From Brevibacterium pigmentatum (GTDB lineage Bacteria; Actinomycetota; Actinomycetes; Actinomycetales; Brevibacteriaceae): DNA of 64,000 bases. The first letter of the stretch is position 1, and every line of letters starts with the position of its first letter. Below are positions 62,498 to 64,000 of the stretch, piece after piece. The notes beneath the pieces were generated by a model, which searched no databases, was not told the origin of the DNA, and saw only the letters and a program-made list of their open reading frames with translations. Made by a program: the position numbers and the translations under genes. The stretch is from assembly GCF_011617465.1 (NCBI RefSeq), contig NZ_CP050153.1:310001-374000 (forward strand). The letters run 5' to 3'.

Positions 62498-64000
62498 TCA
62501 GTGCTTCGGCGCTTCGAGCTCTTCGACGTCGTCGGCATCCTTGGGCACCGCCGGAATCGAATCCGTGGTCGGCGGTGTGGGAGGGGTGACGACCGACTGG
62601 TAGGAGTGCTCGTGCGAATAGGCGAGGAACGACAGGTGGTTCTCGTACCGGTCGAGCACGTCATCGATGATCTGCTGCGAGCTCAAGCCCATGAGGTCGT
62701 AGCCTTCCGAACCGGTCTGGGTGAAGACCTCGATGCGCAGGTACTTGTCGTCGCCGCGCGGGGCATTGCGGGCACCGAACGACGGCACATTCGCTTCGAC
62801 GGCCGCGGCCTCATAGTGGAAGTCGCGCTGCTCGCCCATGTCGACATTGAGCGTGTTCGTCGTGATGCCGGTGTCCTCGTCCATGGTCTGGAGGTGCTCG
62901 ACGGTGTAGCCGAGTTCGCGGAACTCCGCGGCCACGGCGTCCAAGGACGGTCCGACCACCTCGGCGACGAAGCGTTCGACGGACTTCTTCGTCGGGTAGG
63001 ACCGCAGAGTGGCCAGACGCTGACGCCAGGTCTTCTCCGGGGTGCGTCCACCGTGGGCGGCGGTGGTGCGGCGACGACGGATTCGACCCTCACGCTCGGC
63101 GCGCTCCATGCGCAGCACCTTCGAGAACGAAGCCATGACGAGGTAGGCGATGATCGTCACCGGCAGGGCGAAGATCAGGGTCGCGTACTCCATCGTCGTC
63201 ACACCGCCGGCGACGAGCATGGCGATCGTGAGCACTGCGGTCACCAGCGCCCAGAAGATGCGCAGCCACTTCTTGCCGTCCTCTTCCGGATTGGGGATCG
63301 AGGAGGAGAAGTTCGACATCACCATGGCACCGGAGTTCGCGCTTGTGAGGTAGAACAGCAGACCCGACAGTGTGGCCAGTCCGACGAGGAACGTCGCTCC
63401 GGGGAACATCTCGAGCAGGTCGTACCAGCCCTGTTCCGGGGAGGCGATGGCTGTCTGCGCGAACTCGTCATTGCCGTTGAACACCTCGGACAGGGCGGAG
63501 TTGCCGAAGATCGTGACGATGATGAAGTCACAGATGACGGGTGCGGTGATCGCGGCGATGACGAACTCACGCAGGGTGCGGCCGCGGGAGATGCGGGCCA
63601 GGAACAGACCGACGAAAGGACCCCAGGCGAGCCAGAAGGCCCAGAAGAACAGGGTCCAGCCGCCCATCCATTCGGAACCGCCGTCGACATAGGCGAACGT
63701 CGACAGAGTGCGTTCGGGAAGCGTGAAGATGAAGCGGCCGATGTTTTCGACCATGGCGTTGAGCAGGAACGCCGTCTTGCCGGTGACGAGGATGTAGAGC
63801 ATCATCGCCGCACACGACCAGAGGTTGAGCTCGGAGATCAGACGGATGCCCTTGTCCACACCCGAGGTGCAGGCGGCTACGGTCATGACCACGGCGACGA
63901 CGACGAGAGCGATCTGCAGTGCCAGACCCTGTTCGAGTCCGAAGAGGCTGGCGAAGCCGACGTTGAGCAGGACGACGCCGATGCCCATCGAGGTGGCCAC
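62498..64000 (-). CDS. betT: BCCT transporter with long regulatory tail, BetT-like (5' end outside window)
   Basis: 500 C-terminal residues; the N-terminal helices are outside the window. Helix motifs are WTLFFWAFWLAWGPFVG and LFLARISRGRTLREFVIAA, the BCCT substrate box and loop, and FYLTSANSGAMVMSNFSS. After the last helix there is a soluble C-terminal domain of about 200 residues (EKTWRQRLATLRSYPTKKSV to the end), with VGPSLDAVAAEFRELGYTVE and DKYLRIEVFTQTGSEGYDLM. A tail of this kind is a feature of BetT choline transporters. The choline assignment rests on this tail and on family knowledge. Confidence 0.88.
   Translation of the reverse strand: MATSMGIGVVLLNVGFASLFGLEQGLALQIALVVVAVVMTVAACTSGVDKGIRLISELNLWSCAAMMLYILVTGKTAFLLNAMVENIGRFIFTLPERTLSTFAYVDGGSEWMGGWTLFFWAFWLAWGPFVGLFLARISRGRTLREFVIAAITAPVICDFIIVTIFGNSALSEVFNGNDEFAQTAIASPEQGWYDLLEMFPGATFLVGLATLSGLLFYLTSANSGAMVMSNFSSSIPNPEEDGKKWLRIFWALVTAVLTIAMLVAGGVTTMEYATLIFALPVTIIAYLVMASFSKVLRMERAEREGRIRRRRTTAAHGGRTPEKTWRQRLATLRSYPTKKSVERFVAEVVGPSLDAVAAEFRELGYTVEHLQTMDEDTGITTNTLNVDMGEQRDFHYEAAAVEANVPSFGARNAPRGDDKYLRIEVFTQTGSEGYDLMGLSSQQIIDDVLDRYENHLSFLAYSHEHSYQSVVTPPTPPTTDSIPAVPKDADDVEELEAPKH

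Overview
The window is high-GC DNA with an actinobacterial gene repertoire: a DUF222/HNH protein, RlmC with its Cys cluster, an HNE-repeat protein, an IclR-controlled histidine-utilisation cluster, MHS and BCCT transporters, GTG starts and a few probably leaderless genes. The gene content, together with a very abundant GCCGAGGYGG-type oligomer, suggests Micrococcales and most likely Brevibacterium. The genus is inferred, not proven. I saw no rRNA, tRNA, CRISPR array, insertion sequence or prophage. The window looks like ordinary chromosome with catabolic islands, a toxin-antitoxin pair and several decaying genes.

Layout. 1-4.1 kb: serine-glyoxylate aminotransferase and an FAD-linked oxidase (partial), divergent from a MatC-type dicarboxylate carrier. 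4.2-8.2 kb: an XRE-HTH/MNT nucleotidyltransferase fusion with a HEPN partner, then a convergent SNF2 ATPase. 8.3-17.8 kb: small and miscellaneous genes, including a broken M20 peptidase, a HAD dehalogenase, a MerR regulator with an efflux gene behind a MerR-type promoter, an HNE-repeat protein, an aminotransferase and an amine oxidase. 17.9-23.1 kb: a second aminotransferase, a thioesterase, lgt and a DUF222/HNH gene. 23.5-31.8 kb: a LysR regulator and an amide/carbamoyl catabolic cluster (two MHS transporters, a carbamoylase-type amidase, an amidase and an amidase remnant lacking its catalytic Lys region). 31.9-40.5 kb: a secreted lipase, an NCS1 permease and acyl-CoA genes (acyl-CoA dehydrogenase, CoA transferase, thiolase, LysR). 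40.8-50.4 kb: histidine utilisation (hutU; hutI-hutH-M20 amidase-hutF-hutR). 50.4-64 kb: a BCCT carrier, VOC protein, rlmC, small membrane proteins, a methyltransferase, a frameshifted TetR with DoxX, an Nramp transporter, a lipase maturation factor, two tandem paralogous membrane proteins and betT (partial).

How the genes work together. hutH, hutU and hutI take histidine to N-formimino-glutamate and hutF deiminates it to N-formyl-glutamate. No HutG is visible, but an M20 amidase lies exactly where it would be expected. The palindrome TCCGA-N4-TCGGA precedes hutU, hutI and, 5 kb away, an NCS1 permease. This defines a small regulon probably controlled by the adjacent IclR regulator, with the permease as a candidate histidine or urocanate importer.

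The strongest unexplained signal is the repeated oligomer. It occurs in dozens of places inside genes. In several cases it also sits within about 25 bases after a stop codon, always in the same orientation relative to the upstream gene, and sometimes as one arm of a terminator hairpin.
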